64,000 nucleotides of DNA from Marinobacterium litorale DSM 23545 (GCF_000428985.1 NZ_AUAZ01000018.1:1-64000), one strand, 5' to 3'. Counted from the stretch's first letter, positions 1 to 11,612 are shown. Numbers and translations are program-made. The notes: a model not told the origin generated them from the sequence alone.

Positions 1-266
1 TCTTCAAAGCGCTCAAGCAGAACCTGAAGATAAAGGCGTTTTTAGGTCACAGTAAAAATGCAGTGTTGACGCAGATCTGGATCGCCATGATCTGCTATCT
101 GCTGCTCTCGTTTGCTCGCCATAGTGCGCGGCAAGGCTGGAGTGTACAACGCATTATGCGAACTCTTCAGGTGAGCTTGTTCGAACGCATTCCCCTTTGG
201 GCGCTGCTCAATCCTCCCCCACCCGAGCCACAAAAAAGGGACCCTCAAATGAGGATCCCTTTATGA
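1..266 (+). CDS. IS4-family transposase, C-terminal fragment (5' end outside window)
   Basis: The reading frame is open from the window edge (frame of base 3) to TGA at 264-266. It encodes FKALKQNLKIKAFLGHSKNA, then a hydrophobic IWIAMICYLLL stretch and a short proline-rich tail. The NLKIK-FLG-S-NA-QIW pattern is typical of the extreme C-terminus of IS4-family DDE transposases with an N-terminal DUF4372 domain. The catalytic DDE residues are upstream and cannot be seen, so whether the element is intact is unknown. Confidence 0.75.
   Translation, partial: FKALKQNLKIKAFLGHSKNAVLTQIWIAMICYLLLSFARHSARQGWSVQRIMRTLQVSLFERIPLWALLNPPPPEPQKRDPQMRIPL
235..262. terminator. Hairpin at the end of the transposase gene
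   Basis: AAAGGGA and TCCCTTT pair around an inner CTC/GAG stem. The hairpin overlaps the last codons of the transposase. It could end IS transcription or block transcripts entering the element from sucD; A and T runs flank both sides. Confidence 0.45.
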
Positions 267-332
267 TCAAAAAAACTATGGGACAGCAGTGGCCCCAATA
301 GCCGGTTTTTTTAGAACGTAAGGTCTAAACCC

Positions 333-1214
333 TTACTTCATTTCCCAACCAGTCAGCTCGGACAGCGCCTTGCCGATATCGGCCAGGGAGCGGACGGTTT
401 TAACGCCAGCGTCTTCCAGTGCTGCAAACTTCTCGTCGGCAGTCCCTTTACCGCCGGAGATGATCGCACCGGCATGGCCCATGCGCTTACCCGGAGGTGC
501 GGTAACACCCGCGATGTAGGAAACGACTGGTTTGGTCACATTGGCCTTGATGTAGGCAGCGGCCTCTTCCTCGGCAGAACCACCGATCTCACCGATCATA
601 ACGATCGCTTCGGTCTGCGGGTCGTTCTGGAACAGTTCCAGAATATCGATGAAGTTGGAGCCCGGAATCGGGTCACCGCCGATACCGACACAGGTAGACT
701 GACCGAAACCGGCGTCAGTGGTCTGCTTGACCGCTTCATAGGTCAGGGTGCCGGAACGGGACACGATGCCGACTTTACCCGGCAGATGGATGTGGCCCGG
801 CATGATGCCGATTTTGCACTCACCCGGGGTGATCACGCCCGGGCAGTTCGGGCCGATCAGACGCACGCCCAGCTCATCGCACTTGACCTTGCACTGCAGC
901 ATGTCCATCACCGGAATGTGCTCGGTGATACAAACGATCAGCTTGATACCGGCGTTAGCAGCTTCCAGGATGGAATCCTTACAGAACGGAGCCGGAACGT
1001 AGATCACGGAGGCTTCAGCGCCAGTGGCTTCAACAGCCTCTGCAACGGTGTTGAAAACCGGCAGACCCAGGTGCTCAGTACCACCTTTACCCGGCGTTAC
1101 ACCACCCACCATCTTGGTGCCGTAAGCGATCGCCTGTTCAGAGTGGAAGGTACCCTGACCACCGGTGAAGCCCTGACAGATGACTTTGGTGTCTTTATTA
1201 ATCAGTACGGACAT
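333..1214 (-). CDS. sucD: Succinyl-CoA synthetase, alpha subunit
   Basis: Alpha subunit of the ADP/GDP-forming succinate-CoA ligase, which makes ATP or GTP while converting succinyl-CoA to succinate in the TCA cycle. The 293 aa match the usual length. The N-terminal CoA-binding Rossmann fold ([19 protein letters not shown]) is present, and the phosphohistidine loop is seen as [17 protein letters not shown] near residue 249. The start ATG lies 2 bp after the sucC stop, so the two subunits are translationally coupled. It is the last gene of the sdh-suc series. No convincing rho-independent terminator follows it before the IS element. Confidence 0.97.
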   Translation of the reverse strand: MSVLINKDTKVICQGFTGGQGTFHSEQAIAYGTKMVGGVTPGKGGTEHLGLPVFNTVAEAVEATGAEASVIYVPAPFCKDSILEAANAGIKLIVCITEHIPVMDMLQCKVKCDELGVRLIGPNCPGVITPGECKIGIMPGHIHLPGKVGIVSRSGTLTYEAVKQTTDAGFGQSTCVGIGGDPIPGSNFIDILELFQNDPQTEAIVMIGEIGGSAEEEAAAYIKANVTKPVVSYIAGVTAPPGKRMGHAGAIISGGKGTADEKFAALEDAGVKTVRSLADIGKALSELTGWEMK

Positions 1215-1216
1215 GC

Positions 1217-2383
1217 TTAGTTACCCCCCGCTGCTTTAACCGCCTGCTGAGCCGCATCGGTCAGGCTGGTCGCTGCGATGATATCCAGGCCAGACTCGGA
1301 CAGGAGTTTGGAACCCAGATCTGCGTTGTTACCTTCCAGACGTACCACAACCGGTACGTTGACACCCACTTCTTTGACCGCACCGATGATACCTTCGGCA
1401 ATCAGGTCACAACGAACGATACCGCCGAAGATGTTAACCAGGACGGCTTTGACGTTGCTGTCTTCAAGGATGATCTTGAACGCTTCGGTAACACGCTCTT
1501 TGGTCGCACCACCACCCACGTCGAGGAAGTTGGCCGGGAAACCGCCGTGCAGTGAAACGATGTCCATGGTGCCCATGGCCAGACCTGCACCGTTAACCAT
1601 GCAGCCGATGTTACCGGTCAGCGCCACGTAGTTCAGATCCCACTCGGCCGCACGCGCTTCGCGAGCGTCATCCTGGGACGGGTCGTGCATCTCTTGGATA
1701 TCCTTGTGGCGATAGACGGAGTTGCCGTCGATCACGACTTTGGCGTCCAGGCAGTGCAGGTTGCCCTGGTCAGTGATGACCAGCGGGTTGATCTCGAGCA
1801 GGGCCAGATCTTTCTCTTCGAACATCTTGGCCAGACCCAGGAAGATCTTGGTGAACTGCTTGATCTGATCGCCGGTAAGGCCCAGTTTGAACGCCAGTTC
1901 ACGACCCTGGTAGGGCTGAGCACCGGTCAGCGGATCGATGGTTGCCTTGAGGATCTTTTCCGGCGTCTCTTCAGCGACTTTCTCGATCTCGACACCACCT
2001 TCGGTGGACGCCATGAAAACGATGCGACGGCTGGAGCGATCGACTACCGCACCCAGGTAGAGTTCGTTGGCGATATCGGTGCAGGTTTCAACCAGAATCT
2101 TGGAAACCGGCTGACCATTGGCATCTGTCTGATAGGTTACCAGACGCTCACCGAGCCATTTCTCAGCGAAGGCTTTCGCTTCTTCAGGGCTGTCGACCAG
2201 CTTCACACCGCCCGCTTTACCGCGGCCACCGGCGTGTACCTGAGCCTTGACGACCCACTTATCCCCACCAATCTGCTTTGCTGCTTCTGCTGCTGCTTCC
2301 GGCGTATCTACCGCGATCCCTTTGGAGACCGGCAGACCATAGGCGGCAAACAGCTGTTTACCCTGGTACTCGTGAAGGTTCAT
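1217..2383 (-). CDS. sucC: Succinyl-CoA synthetase, beta subunit
   Basis: ATP-grasp beta subunit of succinate-CoA ligase, paired with SucD. The 388 aa begin [19 protein letters not shown], the standard start of this family. The nucleotide-binding segment [19 protein letters not shown] and the succinate/CoA-side segment [16 protein letters not shown] are both clear. It follows lpdA after 128 bp that contain a GC-rich hairpin, so sucCD may be expressed at a different level from sucAB-lpd. Confidence 0.97.
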   Translation of the reverse strand: MNLHEYQGKQLFAAYGLPVSKGIAVDTPEAAAEAAKQIGGDKWVVKAQVHAGGRGKAGGVKLVDSPEEAKAFAEKWLGERLVTYQTDANGQPVSKILVETCTDIANELYLGAVVDRSSRRIVFMASTEGGVEIEKVAEETPEKILKATIDPLTGAQPYQGRELAFKLGLTGDQIKQFTKIFLGLAKMFEEKDLALLEINPLVITDQGNLHCLDAKVVIDGNSVYRHKDIQEMHDPSQDDAREARAAEWDLNYVALTGNIGCMVNGAGLAMGTMDIVSLHGGFPANFLDVGGGATKERVTEAFKIILEDSNVKAVLVNIFGGIVRCDLIAEGIIGAVKEVGVNVPVVVRLEGNNADLGSKLLSESGLDIIAATSLTDAAQQAVKAAGGN

Positions 2384-2469
2384 GCTCTAATCCGTTGTTA
2401 TGTCGGTTATTCATACACGAAGCTGCGTGTTTGCTGCCGCGTGCTCTTACATTGATGCAGCCACAACAA

Positions 2470-2488
2470 GCCGGGCTTTTGGCCCGGC
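2470..2488 (-). terminator. GC-rich hairpin between lpdA and sucC
   Basis: On the minus strand GCCGGGC and GCCCGGC form a 7-bp stem with a CAAAA loop, followed by TTGTTG rather than a pure T tract. It may be a weak terminator or an mRNA-processing or stabilising stem inside the operon. Confidence 0.4.
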
Positions 2489-2511
2489 CCGTGCAACGCA
2501 ACCCTCAGGAT

Positions 2512-3954
<1,443 letters not shown>

Positions 3955-3993
3955 TTAAATCCTGTCGTTTCACTCGTTCGAAGGCGGGTCCGA

Positions 3994-5226
3994 TTAGACA
4001 TCCAGCAACATGCGTGCCGGATCTTCCAGCAGATCCTTGATAGTGACGAGGAATTGTACCGCTTCCTTACCGTCGATCATACGATGGTCGTATGACAGCG
4101 CCAGGTACATCATCGGCAGGACAACGACTTCGCCATTCACAGCCATCGGACGCTCCTGGATCTTGTGCATACCCAGGATTGCGGTCTGCGGCGGATTCAG
4201 GATCGGGGTAGACATCAGGGAACCAAAGATACCGCCGTTGGTGATGGTAAAGGTACCACCCTGCATATCGTCCATACCCAGCTTGCCTTCGCGCCCCCGC
4301 TTACCGAAATCAGCGATGGTGGATTCCACATCGGCCAGGCTCATGCTGTCCGTGTCACGCAGAACCGGGACCATCAGACCGCGGTCGGTGGACACAGCAA
4401 CACCGATATCCTGGTAGCCGTGATACACCATGTCGTTGCCGTCGATGGAGGCGTTAACAGCCGGGAAGCGTTTCAGCGCTTCAGTCGCGGCTTTGACGAA
4501 GAAAGACATGAAGCCCAAACGCGTACCGTTATGAGTCTTCTCAAACAGCTCTTTATACTGTTTGCGCAGATCCATGACCGGCTTCATGTTGACTTCGTTG
4601 TAGGTCGTCAGCATTGCCGCATTCTGCTGTGCTTCCACCAGACGCTTGGCGATGGTGGCGCGCAGGCGGGTCATCGGAACACGCTTCTCGGTGCGCTCGC
4701 CAGCCGGCACGTTAACCGGCGCAGCGGCCGCTGCCGGCGCAGAAGAAGCTGCCGGCGCCGCCGGCTTGTTCTTCAGGTAGTTCTGAACGTCTTCCTTGGT
4801 GATACCACCGCCTTTACCGGTCGCCGGGATCTTGCTGGCATCCAGGTTGTTCTCTTCGATCAGCTTACGCGCCGCCGGGCCCACCTTGTCGCCGTCACCG
4901 GTTTCACCGGCTGCGGCGGTCGTGGTCTCGGAAGAGCTTTGATCCGCAGCTTCCTTGGTCGGCTCGGCGTCTGCCGGTGAACCTGCAGCGCCCTCTTCGA
5001 AGGTCGCAATCACTTCATCGCTGAGAACGGTATCGCCTTCGTTTTTGATGATTTCCTTGATGACACCATCCGCCGGCGCCACCACTTCGAGAACGACTTT
5101 GTCAGTCTCGATATCGACAATCAGATCATCGGCAGAGCAAGCCTCACCGGGCTGCTTGTGCCAGGTTGCAACGGTACCGTCCGCTACGGACTCCGGAAAT
5201 GTAGGGGCTTTGATATCGATGGACAT
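3994..5226 (-). CDS. sucB: Dihydrolipoyllysine-residue succinyltransferase (E2 of 2-oxoglutarate dehydrogenase)
   Basis: E2 core of the OGDH complex, which transfers the succinyl group from lipoate to CoA. Domains in order: one lipoyl domain (about residues 1-75, lipoyl Lys in [11 protein letters not shown]), an Ala/Pro/Glu-rich linker, a peripheral subunit-binding domain ([13 protein letters not shown]...[11 protein letters not shown]), a second Ala-rich linker and the catalytic domain ending with the active-site DHRMIDG. I chose ATG 5226 (MSIDIKAP) because AAAGGA precedes it at good spacing. An in-frame start five codons upstream (5241) lacks this. Length from here is 410 aa. Confidence 0.96.
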   Translation of the reverse strand: MSIDIKAPTFPESVADGTVATWHKQPGEACSADDLIVDIETDKVVLEVVAPADGVIKEIIKNEGDTVLSDEVIATFEEGAAGSPADAEPTKEAADQSSSETTTAAAGETGDGDKVGPAARKLIEENNLDASKIPATGKGGGITKEDVQNYLKNKPAAPAASSAPAAAAAPVNVPAGERTEKRVPMTRLRATIAKRLVEAQQNAAMLTTYNEVNMKPVMDLRKQYKELFEKTHNGTRLGFMSFFVKAATEALKRFPAVNASIDGNDMVYHGYQDIGVAVSTDRGLMVPVLRDTDSMSLADVESTIADFGKRGREGKLGMDDMQGGTFTITNGGIFGSLMSTPILNPPQTAILGMHKIQERPMAVNGEVVVLPMMYLALSYDHRMIDGKEAVQFLVTIKDLLEDPARMLLDV

Positions 5227-5274
5227 GTTATTTCCTTTCAATAGGGTGCTCGTTGAATCGCAAACGAGCTGTCA

Positions 5275-8106
5275 TTAACCGTTGATTGCTTCGTTAACCA
5301 GCTGTTCCTGCTGTTCCAGGTGAACCGAGATGTAACCCACCGCGGGCGCTGCCGCATGCGGTCGACCCACACCATTCAGGTACAGGTTCGGGTTATGCCG
5401 GTGCAGAACATTGCGCATGTGATGCTGACTGCAGTACCAGGCACCCTGGTTCATCGGCTCTTCCTGACACCACACGACCGATTCCAGATTTTCATACTGG
5501 CTGATAATCTCCAGCAAGATCTCTTCCGGGAACGGATAAAGCTGCTCGATTCGCAGAATCGCCACATCATCTTTAGCCAGCTCGGTACGGCGGTTGTACA
5601 GGTCGTAGTACACCTTGCCGCTGCACATCACCAGCCGTTTCACCTTCTTCGGATCCAACGCATCCACTTCAGGGATCACCGGCTGGAAACTACCATCCGC
5701 AAGATCTTCCAGTGTGGAGATCGCCTGTTTGTGGCGCAGCAGAGATTTCGGCGACATCACAACAAGCGGCTTGCGCAGCGGGCGTACAACCTGTCGACGC
5801 AGCAGATGGAAAATCTGTGCCGGAGTAGTCGGTACACAAACCTGAATATTGTGTTCAGCGGACAGCTGCAGGAAGCGCTCCAGACGCGCAGATGAGTGCT
5901 CCGGACCCTGCCCCTCAAAACCGTGAGGCAGAAGCATGGTCAGACCACACAGACGCTGCCACTTCTGCTCACCTGAAGTGATGAACTGGTCGATTACGAC
6001 CTGAGCGCCATTGGCGAAATCACCGAACTGAGCTTCCCAGATAACCAGCGCATTCGGCGTTGTTGTGGCATAGCCATACTCGAAACCAAGTACCGCTTCC
6101 TCAGACAACAGGGAATCGTAGATATCAAAGGCCGGCTGCTTCTCATCGATGTTCTGAAGCGGCACAAAGACTGAGGCGTCTTTCTGGTTATGGAGAACTG
6201 CATGACGATGGGAGAAAGTTCCGCGCCCCACGTCCTGGCCGGTCAAGCGAATCGGAAAACCTTCAGCCAACAAGGTGGCATAAGCCAGCGTCTCGGCAAA
6301 GCCCCAGTTGGCTTCCATGGCACCTGCAGCCATTTTTTTACGATCTTCATAGATCTTCTGAACCTGACGCTGCACAGAAAAGCCTTCCGGCAATTCGCAC
6401 AGCTTATTGGCCAGTTCCTGCAGCAGCTTCATATTAACCCGGGTATCGCAGTCGAAGCTCCACTCATGACCCAGGTAGGGGCGCCAGTCCACGAACAGCT
6501 CCGTGTTCGGTTCCTTGACCAGAGAGCGCGCCACATGCTCGCCATTCTCCAACTGGCTGCGATACTCTTTTTCCATCTCTTTGGACTGAGCATCGTCTAT
6601 CACTTTCTCAGCAATCAGCTGCTCCGCGTACAGTGTACGCGTTGTCTTGTGATTTTTGATCTTGGCGTACATCAACGGCTGAGTTCCGGATGGCTCATCC
6701 GCTTCGTTATGGCCGCGACGGCGGTAACAGACAAGATCGATCACAACGTCTTTTTTGAATTCGTTGCGATAGTCCACAGCAAGCTGGGTCACAAAACGCA
6801 CAGCTTCCGCGTCATCACCGTTCACGTGGAAGATCGGTGCCTGCACCATTTTCGCGACATCCGTACAGTACTCCGTAGAACGCGCATCTTCCTTCTTGGA
6901 CGTAGTGAAACCAACCTGGTTGTTGATGACGATATGGATCGTGCCACCGGTCTTGTAGGCGCGAGTCTGGGACATCTGCAATGTCTCCATCACAACACCC
7001 TGACCGGCGAACGCCGCGTCACCATGCAGGTTGACTGGGACGACAGTATCCCCAACCGGATCGTTACGACGGTCCTGGCGCGCACGTACCGAACCCTCTA
7101 CGACCGGAGCCGCGATTTCCAGGTGGGACGGGTTAAACGCCATCGCAATATGAACTTCGCCGCCCTCGGTCATGATGTTGGAAGAGAAGCCCTGGTGATA
7201 CTTTACGTCACCGGAGCTCTCGACCAGCTTCTTACCCTCAAACTCACCAAAAAGCTCAGCCGGACTTTTACCGAAGATATTGACCAGCGTGTTCAGACGG
7301 CCGCGGTGAGCCATGCCGATGACAATCTCCTTGGCGCCCTGCTTGCCGGCACGGCGCACCAGAGTGTTCAGGGAGACGATCAACGACTCGCCGCCTTCCA
7401 GACCAAAGCGCTTTGCGCCGGCGTAGCGGGAACCGAGATATTTCTCGAGGCCTTCCGCGGCAGTCAGGCGCTCAAGAATCATCATTTTCTTATCATGTTC
7501 TACTTCAGGATGAGCGCGTACGGGCTCCAGTTTGGACTGGATCCAACGCTTCTCCTGAGTGTCGACGATATGCATGTATTCAGCGCCGACAGTGGTGCAG
7601 TAGGTTTTCTTGAGATCAGCCAGGATCTCCTTCAGGGGCGCTTCCTCTTTCCCGAAGAACAGCGAACCGAGCTGGAAAACGGTGTCGTAGTCAGCTTCGG
7701 ATAGCTCATGAAAACGAGGATCAAGGTCGGGCACCTGCTCACGCTCAAGCAGACCCAACGGATCGATATCGGCGACCTGATGGCCACGCACACGATAGGC
7801 GTTGATCATCCGCAGCACACGCACCTGCTTTTTCTCATGCTCAGAGCTTACGCTGCTGACTGCACTGGGCTGGGCTCGTTTCTGATTCTTGGAAAGGTAA
7901 AGGAAGTGTTCCCGGATCGGGGAATGAGGAACGTCCTGGGAGATGCTGTCGCCGACTTTGGGCAGTCGGTCAAATTCTTCACGCCATTCTTGTGGAACAG
8001 CGTTCGGATCCATCAGATAGGTTTCGTACAGTTGCTCGACGTAGGAAAGGTTACCACCGTAAAGGTGGGCGTTTTTCCACATCAGCTCCATTATGCCGTC
8101 TTGCAT
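5275..8106 (-). CDS. sucA: 2-oxoglutarate dehydrogenase E1 component
   Basis: Thiamine-diphosphate-dependent E1 of the OGDH complex, which decarboxylates 2-oxoglutarate and succinylates E2. At 943 aa it has the full gammaproteobacterial length. The motifs GMAHRGRLNTLVN, HGDAAFAGQG and NNQVGFTT are present. The start MQDGIMELMWKN is supported by AGGGTG about 8 bases upstream; an in-frame ATG five codons later is possible. It is the first gene of sucAB-lpd-sucCD and is separated from sdhB by a terminator and about 290 bp of leader. Confidence 0.97.
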   Translation of the reverse strand: MQDGIMELMWKNAHLYGGNLSYVEQLYETYLMDPNAVPQEWREEFDRLPKVGDSISQDVPHSPIREHFLYLSKNQKRAQPSAVSSVSSEHEKKQVRVLRMINAYRVRGHQVADIDPLGLLEREQVPDLDPRFHELSEADYDTVFQLGSLFFGKEEAPLKEILADLKKTYCTTVGAEYMHIVDTQEKRWIQSKLEPVRAHPEVEHDKKMMILERLTAAEGLEKYLGSRYAGAKRFGLEGGESLIVSLNTLVRRAGKQGAKEIVIGMAHRGRLNTLVNIFGKSPAELFGEFEGKKLVESSGDVKYHQGFSSNIMTEGGEVHIAMAFNPSHLEIAAPVVEGSVRARQDRRNDPVGDTVVPVNLHGDAAFAGQGVVMETLQMSQTRAYKTGGTIHIVINNQVGFTTSKKEDARSTEYCTDVAKMVQAPIFHVNGDDAEAVRFVTQLAVDYRNEFKKDVVIDLVCYRRRGHNEADEPSGTQPLMYAKIKNHKTTRTLYAEQLIAEKVIDDAQSKEMEKEYRSQLENGEHVARSLVKEPNTELFVDWRPYLGHEWSFDCDTRVNMKLLQELANKLCELPEGFSVQRQVQKIYEDRKKMAAGAMEANWGFAETLAYATLLAEGFPIRLTGQDVGRGTFSHRHAVLHNQKDASVFVPLQNIDEKQPAFDIYDSLLSEEAVLGFEYGYATTTPNALVIWEAQFGDFANGAQVVIDQFITSGEQKWQRLCGLTMLLPHGFEGQGPEHSSARLERFLQLSAEHNIQVCVPTTPAQIFHLLRRQVVRPLRKPLVVMSPKSLLRHKQAISTLEDLADGSFQPVIPEVDALDPKKVKRLVMCSGKVYYDLYNRRTELAKDDVAILRIEQLYPFPEEILLEIISQYENLESVVWCQEEPMNQGAWYCSQHHMRNVLHRHNPNLYLNGVGRPHAAAPAVGYISVHLEQQEQLVNEAING

Positions 8107-8143
8107 TATGATATCACCCTGGCTTTTAGGGGGTTACAGGCGT

Positions 8144-8168
8144 GAACAGGGTGCACCATGTCCTGTTC
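8144..8168. promoter_or_regulatory. Inverted repeat in the sucA leader
   Basis: GAACAGG and CCTGTTC form perfect 7-bp arms around an 11-bp spacer that contains the palindrome GGTGCACC, about 40 bp upstream of the sucA start codon. It could be an operator or an mRNA hairpin. The rest of 8169-8358 should hold the suc promoter, but I found only weak -10-like AT-rich stretches and no confident -35/-10 pair. Confidence 0.35.
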
Positions 8169-8358
8169 TGACCAACCCGCGCCCCTGCTGATTACCGATT
8201 TGTTATTCAGCTGCAATCTACGGGTCGCGCAAAATTGCGGGAAATATTTTACGACTTTTCATCCGCCCTTAACACAGCTTGTCGGGGGTGATACTACTAA
8301 AGTTCCCCGAATTTTTGCTTTTATTACATCAAAGGCAGGATTGCGGACCCCAGATAAA

Positions 8359-8388
8359 GAAAAAGCGGCACTCAGTGCCGCTTTTTTA
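8359..8388 (-). terminator. Rho-independent terminator after sdhB
   Basis: GCGGCAC and GTGCCGC pair around a 3-nt loop. On the minus strand a T-rich run follows, about 12 bp beyond the sdhB stop. A/T runs on both sides could make it bidirectional. It separates the sdh and suc transcription units. Confidence 0.85.
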
Positions 8389-8400
8389 ATCAACCCTTGA

Positions 8401-9105
8401 TCAGGTCGCCTGCTGGATCAGCATGTTGCGTATCTTACCGATCGCCTTGGTCGGGTTAAGACCTTTCGGGCAAACGTTCACGCAGTTCATGATGCCGTGG
8501 CAGCGGAATACACTGAACGGATCATCCAGCTCGGCCAGGCGCTCACGCGTCGCCGTATCACGACTGTCCGCCAGGAAGCGGTATGCCTGCAGCAGACCCG
8601 AGGGTCCCACAAACTTATCCGGATTCCACCAGAAAGAGGGGCAGGCCGTTGAACAGCATGCACAGAGAATACACTCGTACAGACCATCCAGCTCAGCGCG
8701 CTCTTCCGGCGACTGCAGACGCTCAATTGCCGGCGCCGGCGTATCGTTGATCAGGAACGGCTTGATCTTTTCGTACTGCCTGTAGAACTGAGCCATATCC
8801 ACGACCAGGTCGCGAATGACGGGAAGACCCGGCAGCGGGCGCAGCACCAGCTTGTCACCTTCAACCACCTGCGACAGCGGAGTGATACAAGCCAGACCGT
8901 TTTTGCCGTTCATATTCATACCGTCAGAGCCACATACGCCCTCACGGCAAGAACGACGGTATCCCAGCGTCGGATCTTTTTCTTTCAGCAGCTGGAGCAG
9001 ATCCAGCACCATGATGTCCTTACCACCCGGGATATCGATATGGATATCCTGCATGTAAGGTGCATCGTCAATCTCAGGGTTATAGCGATATACACTTACC
9101 AGCAT
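8401..9105 (-). CDS. sdhB: Succinate dehydrogenase iron-sulfur subunit
   Basis: Carries electrons from the SdhA flavin to ubiquinone through three Fe-S clusters at the inner membrane (complex II). The 234 aa contain the [2Fe-2S] ligands in SCREGVCGSDGMNMNG plus a later Cys, the [4Fe-4S] ligands in CILCACCSTACP, and the [3Fe-4S] ligands in CHGIMNCVNVCPKGLNP. It is the last gene of sdhCDAB, starting 12 bp after sdhA, and is followed by a strong terminator. Confidence 0.97.
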   Translation of the reverse strand: MLVSVYRYNPEIDDAPYMQDIHIDIPGGKDIMVLDLLQLLKEKDPTLGYRRSCREGVCGSDGMNMNGKNGLACITPLSQVVEGDKLVLRPLPGLPVIRDLVVDMAQFYRQYEKIKPFLINDTPAPAIERLQSPEERAELDGLYECILCACCSTACPSFWWNPDKFVGPSGLLQAYRFLADSRDTATRERLAELDDPFSVFRCHGIMNCVNVCPKGLNPTKAIGKIRNMLIQQAT

Positions 9106-9117
9106 CGTACCAGCCCC

Positions 9118-10890
9118 TTAGTAGGTTCGAACTTTCGGCGGGAACGGATCCATCGTCTTCGGCGCAAAGTTAACCGCACGCTTACCGATGCGCTTATCTT
9201 GCGGATAGAAGACTGAGTGACAGAGCCAGTTCTCATCATCACGCTCAGTAAAGTCGTTACGGGCATGCGCACCGCGCGACTCCTTGCGCTCTTCCGCCGC
9301 GATAGCCGTTGCTTCAGCTACCTCCATCAGATTTTCAAGCTCCAGCGCCTCAATACGCGAAGTATTGAATGCCTGGCTCTTGTCATCGAGGTGTACGTTG
9401 GCAACGCGCTCTCGGAGCTCCTTGAGCAGCTCGAGACCCTTCTGCATGCTTTCGCCGTCACGGAATACACCGAAGTAGAGCTGCATGGTGTTCTGCAGAT
9501 CCTTGCGGACATCTGCGATGCTTTCACCACTGGTGCTGTTGTTGAGACGATTCAGGCGCGCCATGGCTGCATCGAGATCAGCATCGGTCGCATCAGCCAC
9601 GTCGTAGCCTTCACGCATCTGCTGTTCGATCTGAAGGCCTGCCGCACGGCCAAACACAACCAGGTCAAGCAGCGAGTTACCACCCAGGCGGTTGGCACCG
9701 TGGACGGATACACATGCCACCTCGCCACAGGCAAACAGACCATCAATGATGTAGTCTTCGCCACTGGCATTCTGAGCGATAACCTGACCGCCGATATTGG
9801 TCGCCAGACCACCCATCATGTAGTGACAGGTCGGCACAACCGGGATCGGCTCTTTGACCGGATCCGAAGCCGCAAAGGTCTTGGACAGCTCACAGATACC
9901 GGGCAAGCGGGAGTGCAGCACTTCCTCACCCAGGTGATCAAGCTTCAGGTAAACGTGATCACCATCAGGGCCGCAGCCCCGGCCTTCCAGAATCTCGAGG
10001 ATCATGGAGCGAGCAACAACATCACGACCCGCCAGGTCTTTGGCGTTCGGCGCGTAACGTTCCATGAATCGTTCGCCGTCCTTGTTGATCAGGTAACCGC
10101 CCTCACCGCGGCAACCCTCGGTCACAAGCACGCCTGCACCTGCGATACCGGTCGGGTGGAACTGCCACATTTCCATATCCTGCGCCGGGACACCGGCACG
10201 CAGCGCCATGCCGACCCCGTCGCCGGTGTTGATCAGGGCGTTGGTGGTAGAGGCGTAGATACGGCCTGCGCCGCCAGTCGCCAGCACGGTGGCCTTGGCT
10301 TTGATGTAGACGGTTTCGCCGGTTTCGATGCAGATCGCGATACAGCCGACGACAGCGCCATCAGCATTCTTGACCAGATCGACCGCATACCATTCGTTCA
10401 GGAACGTGGTTCCGGCCTTCATGTTGGCCTGATACAGGGTGTGCAGCAATGCATGACCGGTACGGTCAGCTGCGGCACAGGTACGGGCAGCCTGGCCACC
10501 CTCACCGAAGTTCTTGGACTGACCGCCGAACGGACGCTGGTAGATGCGGCCGGTTTCGGTACGGGAGAACGGCAGACCCATGTGATCCAGTTCGAAGACC
10601 GCTTGCGGGCCGACTGAACACATATACTCGATCGCGTCCTGGTCACCGATATAGTCGGAACCCTTCACCGTGTCATACATGTGCCAGCGCCAATCGTCAT
10701 TCGGGTCAGCGCTCGCGATTGCACAGGTGATACCGCCCTGAGCAGAAACGGTGTGGGAACGAGTCGGGAAAACTTTGGTCACACAGGCAGTATTAAGGCC
10801 GGACTGAGCCAGCTGCAGCGCAGCACGCATGCCCGCACCACCACCGCCGACCACAATTGCGTCGAAGGAGAGCGTACGCAGTTTAGACAT
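9118..10890 (-). CDS. sdhA: Succinate dehydrogenase flavoprotein subunit
   Basis: FAD-containing catalytic subunit of complex II, oxidising succinate to fumarate. The 590 aa have the usual length. The FAD-binding motif [18 protein letters not shown] is present, as are the covalent flavin His in [11 protein letters not shown] and the active-site segments GCRGEGGYL and [15 protein letters not shown]. The start is 3 bp after the sdhD stop. Confidence 0.97.
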   Translation of the reverse strand: MSKLRTLSFDAIVVGGGGAGMRAALQLAQSGLNTACVTKVFPTRSHTVSAQGGITCAIASADPNDDWRWHMYDTVKGSDYIGDQDAIEYMCSVGPQAVFELDHMGLPFSRTETGRIYQRPFGGQSKNFGEGGQAARTCAAADRTGHALLHTLYQANMKAGTTFLNEWYAVDLVKNADGAVVGCIAICIETGETVYIKAKATVLATGGAGRIYASTTNALINTGDGVGMALRAGVPAQDMEMWQFHPTGIAGAGVLVTEGCRGEGGYLINKDGERFMERYAPNAKDLAGRDVVARSMILEILEGRGCGPDGDHVYLKLDHLGEEVLHSRLPGICELSKTFAASDPVKEPIPVVPTCHYMMGGLATNIGGQVIAQNASGEDYIIDGLFACGEVACVSVHGANRLGGNSLLDLVVFGRAAGLQIEQQMREGYDVADATDADLDAAMARLNRLNNSTSGESIADVRKDLQNTMQLYFGVFRDGESMQKGLELLKELRERVANVHLDDKSQAFNTSRIEALELENLMEVAEATAIAAEERKESRGAHARNDFTERDDENWLCHSVFYPQDKRIGKRAVNFAPKTMDPFPPKVRTY

Positions 10891-10893
10891 GTC

Positions 10894-11247
10894 TTAGATA
10901 CCCCAAAGAATCTGGATGCCCCACACAACGTAGATAAACGCCAGCAGGCCACAAATGGACTGGAATACGAAGCGAGCACCGGTCGGCTTGATATAGTCAG
11001 TAGAAACGGACCACATCCCGATCCAGGCATGCGCAACCAGAGACAACAGCGCCAACAGAGAGAAAATACGCATCAGCGTCCCCTCGAAGAGCCCTTTCCA
11101 CTGGTTGTAGTCCAGATCCGGATTGAATAGCAGATAGCCGATCATGAAGATGGTGTACGCAGCCAGGATAACAGCGGTAACACGCTGCATCATCCAGTCA
11201 TACAGACCGCTGCGGCCGAAACTCGTAATGCTAGTTACCATACCCAT
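10894..11247 (-). CDS. sdhD: Succinate dehydrogenase membrane anchor subunit D
   Basis: Small hydrophobic anchor binding heme b and ubiquinone with SdhC. The 117 aa hold three predicted membrane helices (WMMQRVTAVILAAYTIFMIGYLL, RIFSLLALLSLVAHAWIGMW, FVFQSICGLLAFIYVVWGI). The heme-side His is probably that of LVAHAWIGMW. Two ATGs in frame (11247 and 11241) are both possible; either way the gene overlaps the end of sdhC by 7-13 bp, which suggests translational coupling. Confidence 0.93.
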   Translation of the reverse strand: MGMVTSITSFGRSGLYDWMMQRVTAVILAAYTIFMIGYLLFNPDLDYNQWKGLFEGTLMRIFSLLALLSLVAHAWIGMWSVSTDYIKPTGARFVFQSICGLLAFIYVVWGIQILWGI

Positions 11248-11612
11248 ACCCCCGCCAGAAGGATTGCTACCCCAGCGATAATCAGCGTGATTTTCGCTGC
11301 TCGCTGCCCGCTTTCCAGTTCTTCACAGTAGCCGGCATCCATAACAAGGTGCTTCATACCAGCGAAGAAGTGGTACAGCAGCGCTGATACCAGACCCCAT
11401 GCAATGAGTTTTGCCAGGAAGGATTCCTGGAGCATCTCCGCAGCTTCAGCGAAGCCCTGTGGAGATTCCAGCGACAGCCCCAGTGCATAGACCATGAAGA
11501 TGGCGCCGAAGAACAGCGCGACACCTGTGACACGGTGCACAATGGAAGTAATCGCCGGTAGTGGCTGTTTGATTGTTCGCAGATCTAAGTTTACAGGTCT
11601 TTTTTTGTTCAC
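11235..11612 (-). CDS. sdhC: Succinate dehydrogenase cytochrome b556 subunit
   Basis: First gene of sdhCDAB and the larger membrane anchor. The 125 aa begin MNKKRPVNLDLRTIKQPLPAITSIVHRVTGVALFF, the family signature (RPVNLDL...SI-HR-TG), with three membrane segments and heme-ligand candidates in SALLYHFFAGMKHLVMD. Translation starts at GTG, preceded by a poor ribosome-binding site, so translation initiation may be a control point. The promoter is about 130 bp upstream. Confidence 0.94.
   Translation of the reverse strand: MNKKRPVNLDLRTIKQPLPAITSIVHRVTGVALFFGAIFMVYALGLSLESPQGFAEAAEMLQESFLAKLIAWGLVSALLYHFFAGMKHLVMDAGYCEELESGQRAAKITLIIAGVAILLAGVWVW

Larger units (their letters stand above)
1..291 (+). 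mobile_element. Right end of an IS4-family insertion sequence
   Basis: The window opens inside an insertion sequence. It holds the transposase C-terminus and then a sequence, ATGGGACAGCAGTG at 278-291, that resembles the terminal repeats I associate with DUF4372-type IS4 elements. The left end and target duplication lie outside the window, so the boundary at about 291 is inferred. The element sits about 40 bp beyond the stop of sucD, in the convergent orientation. Confidence 0.6.

Noticed and set aside
6190..7704. A 500-codon open frame antisense to sucA
   Set aside because: The opposite strand encodes full-length OGDH E1 with all motifs; the antisense protein shows no coherent family pattern.
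9217..10617. A long open frame antisense to sdhA
   Set aside because: It is a shadow of the conserved SdhA coding sequence without start signals or domains.
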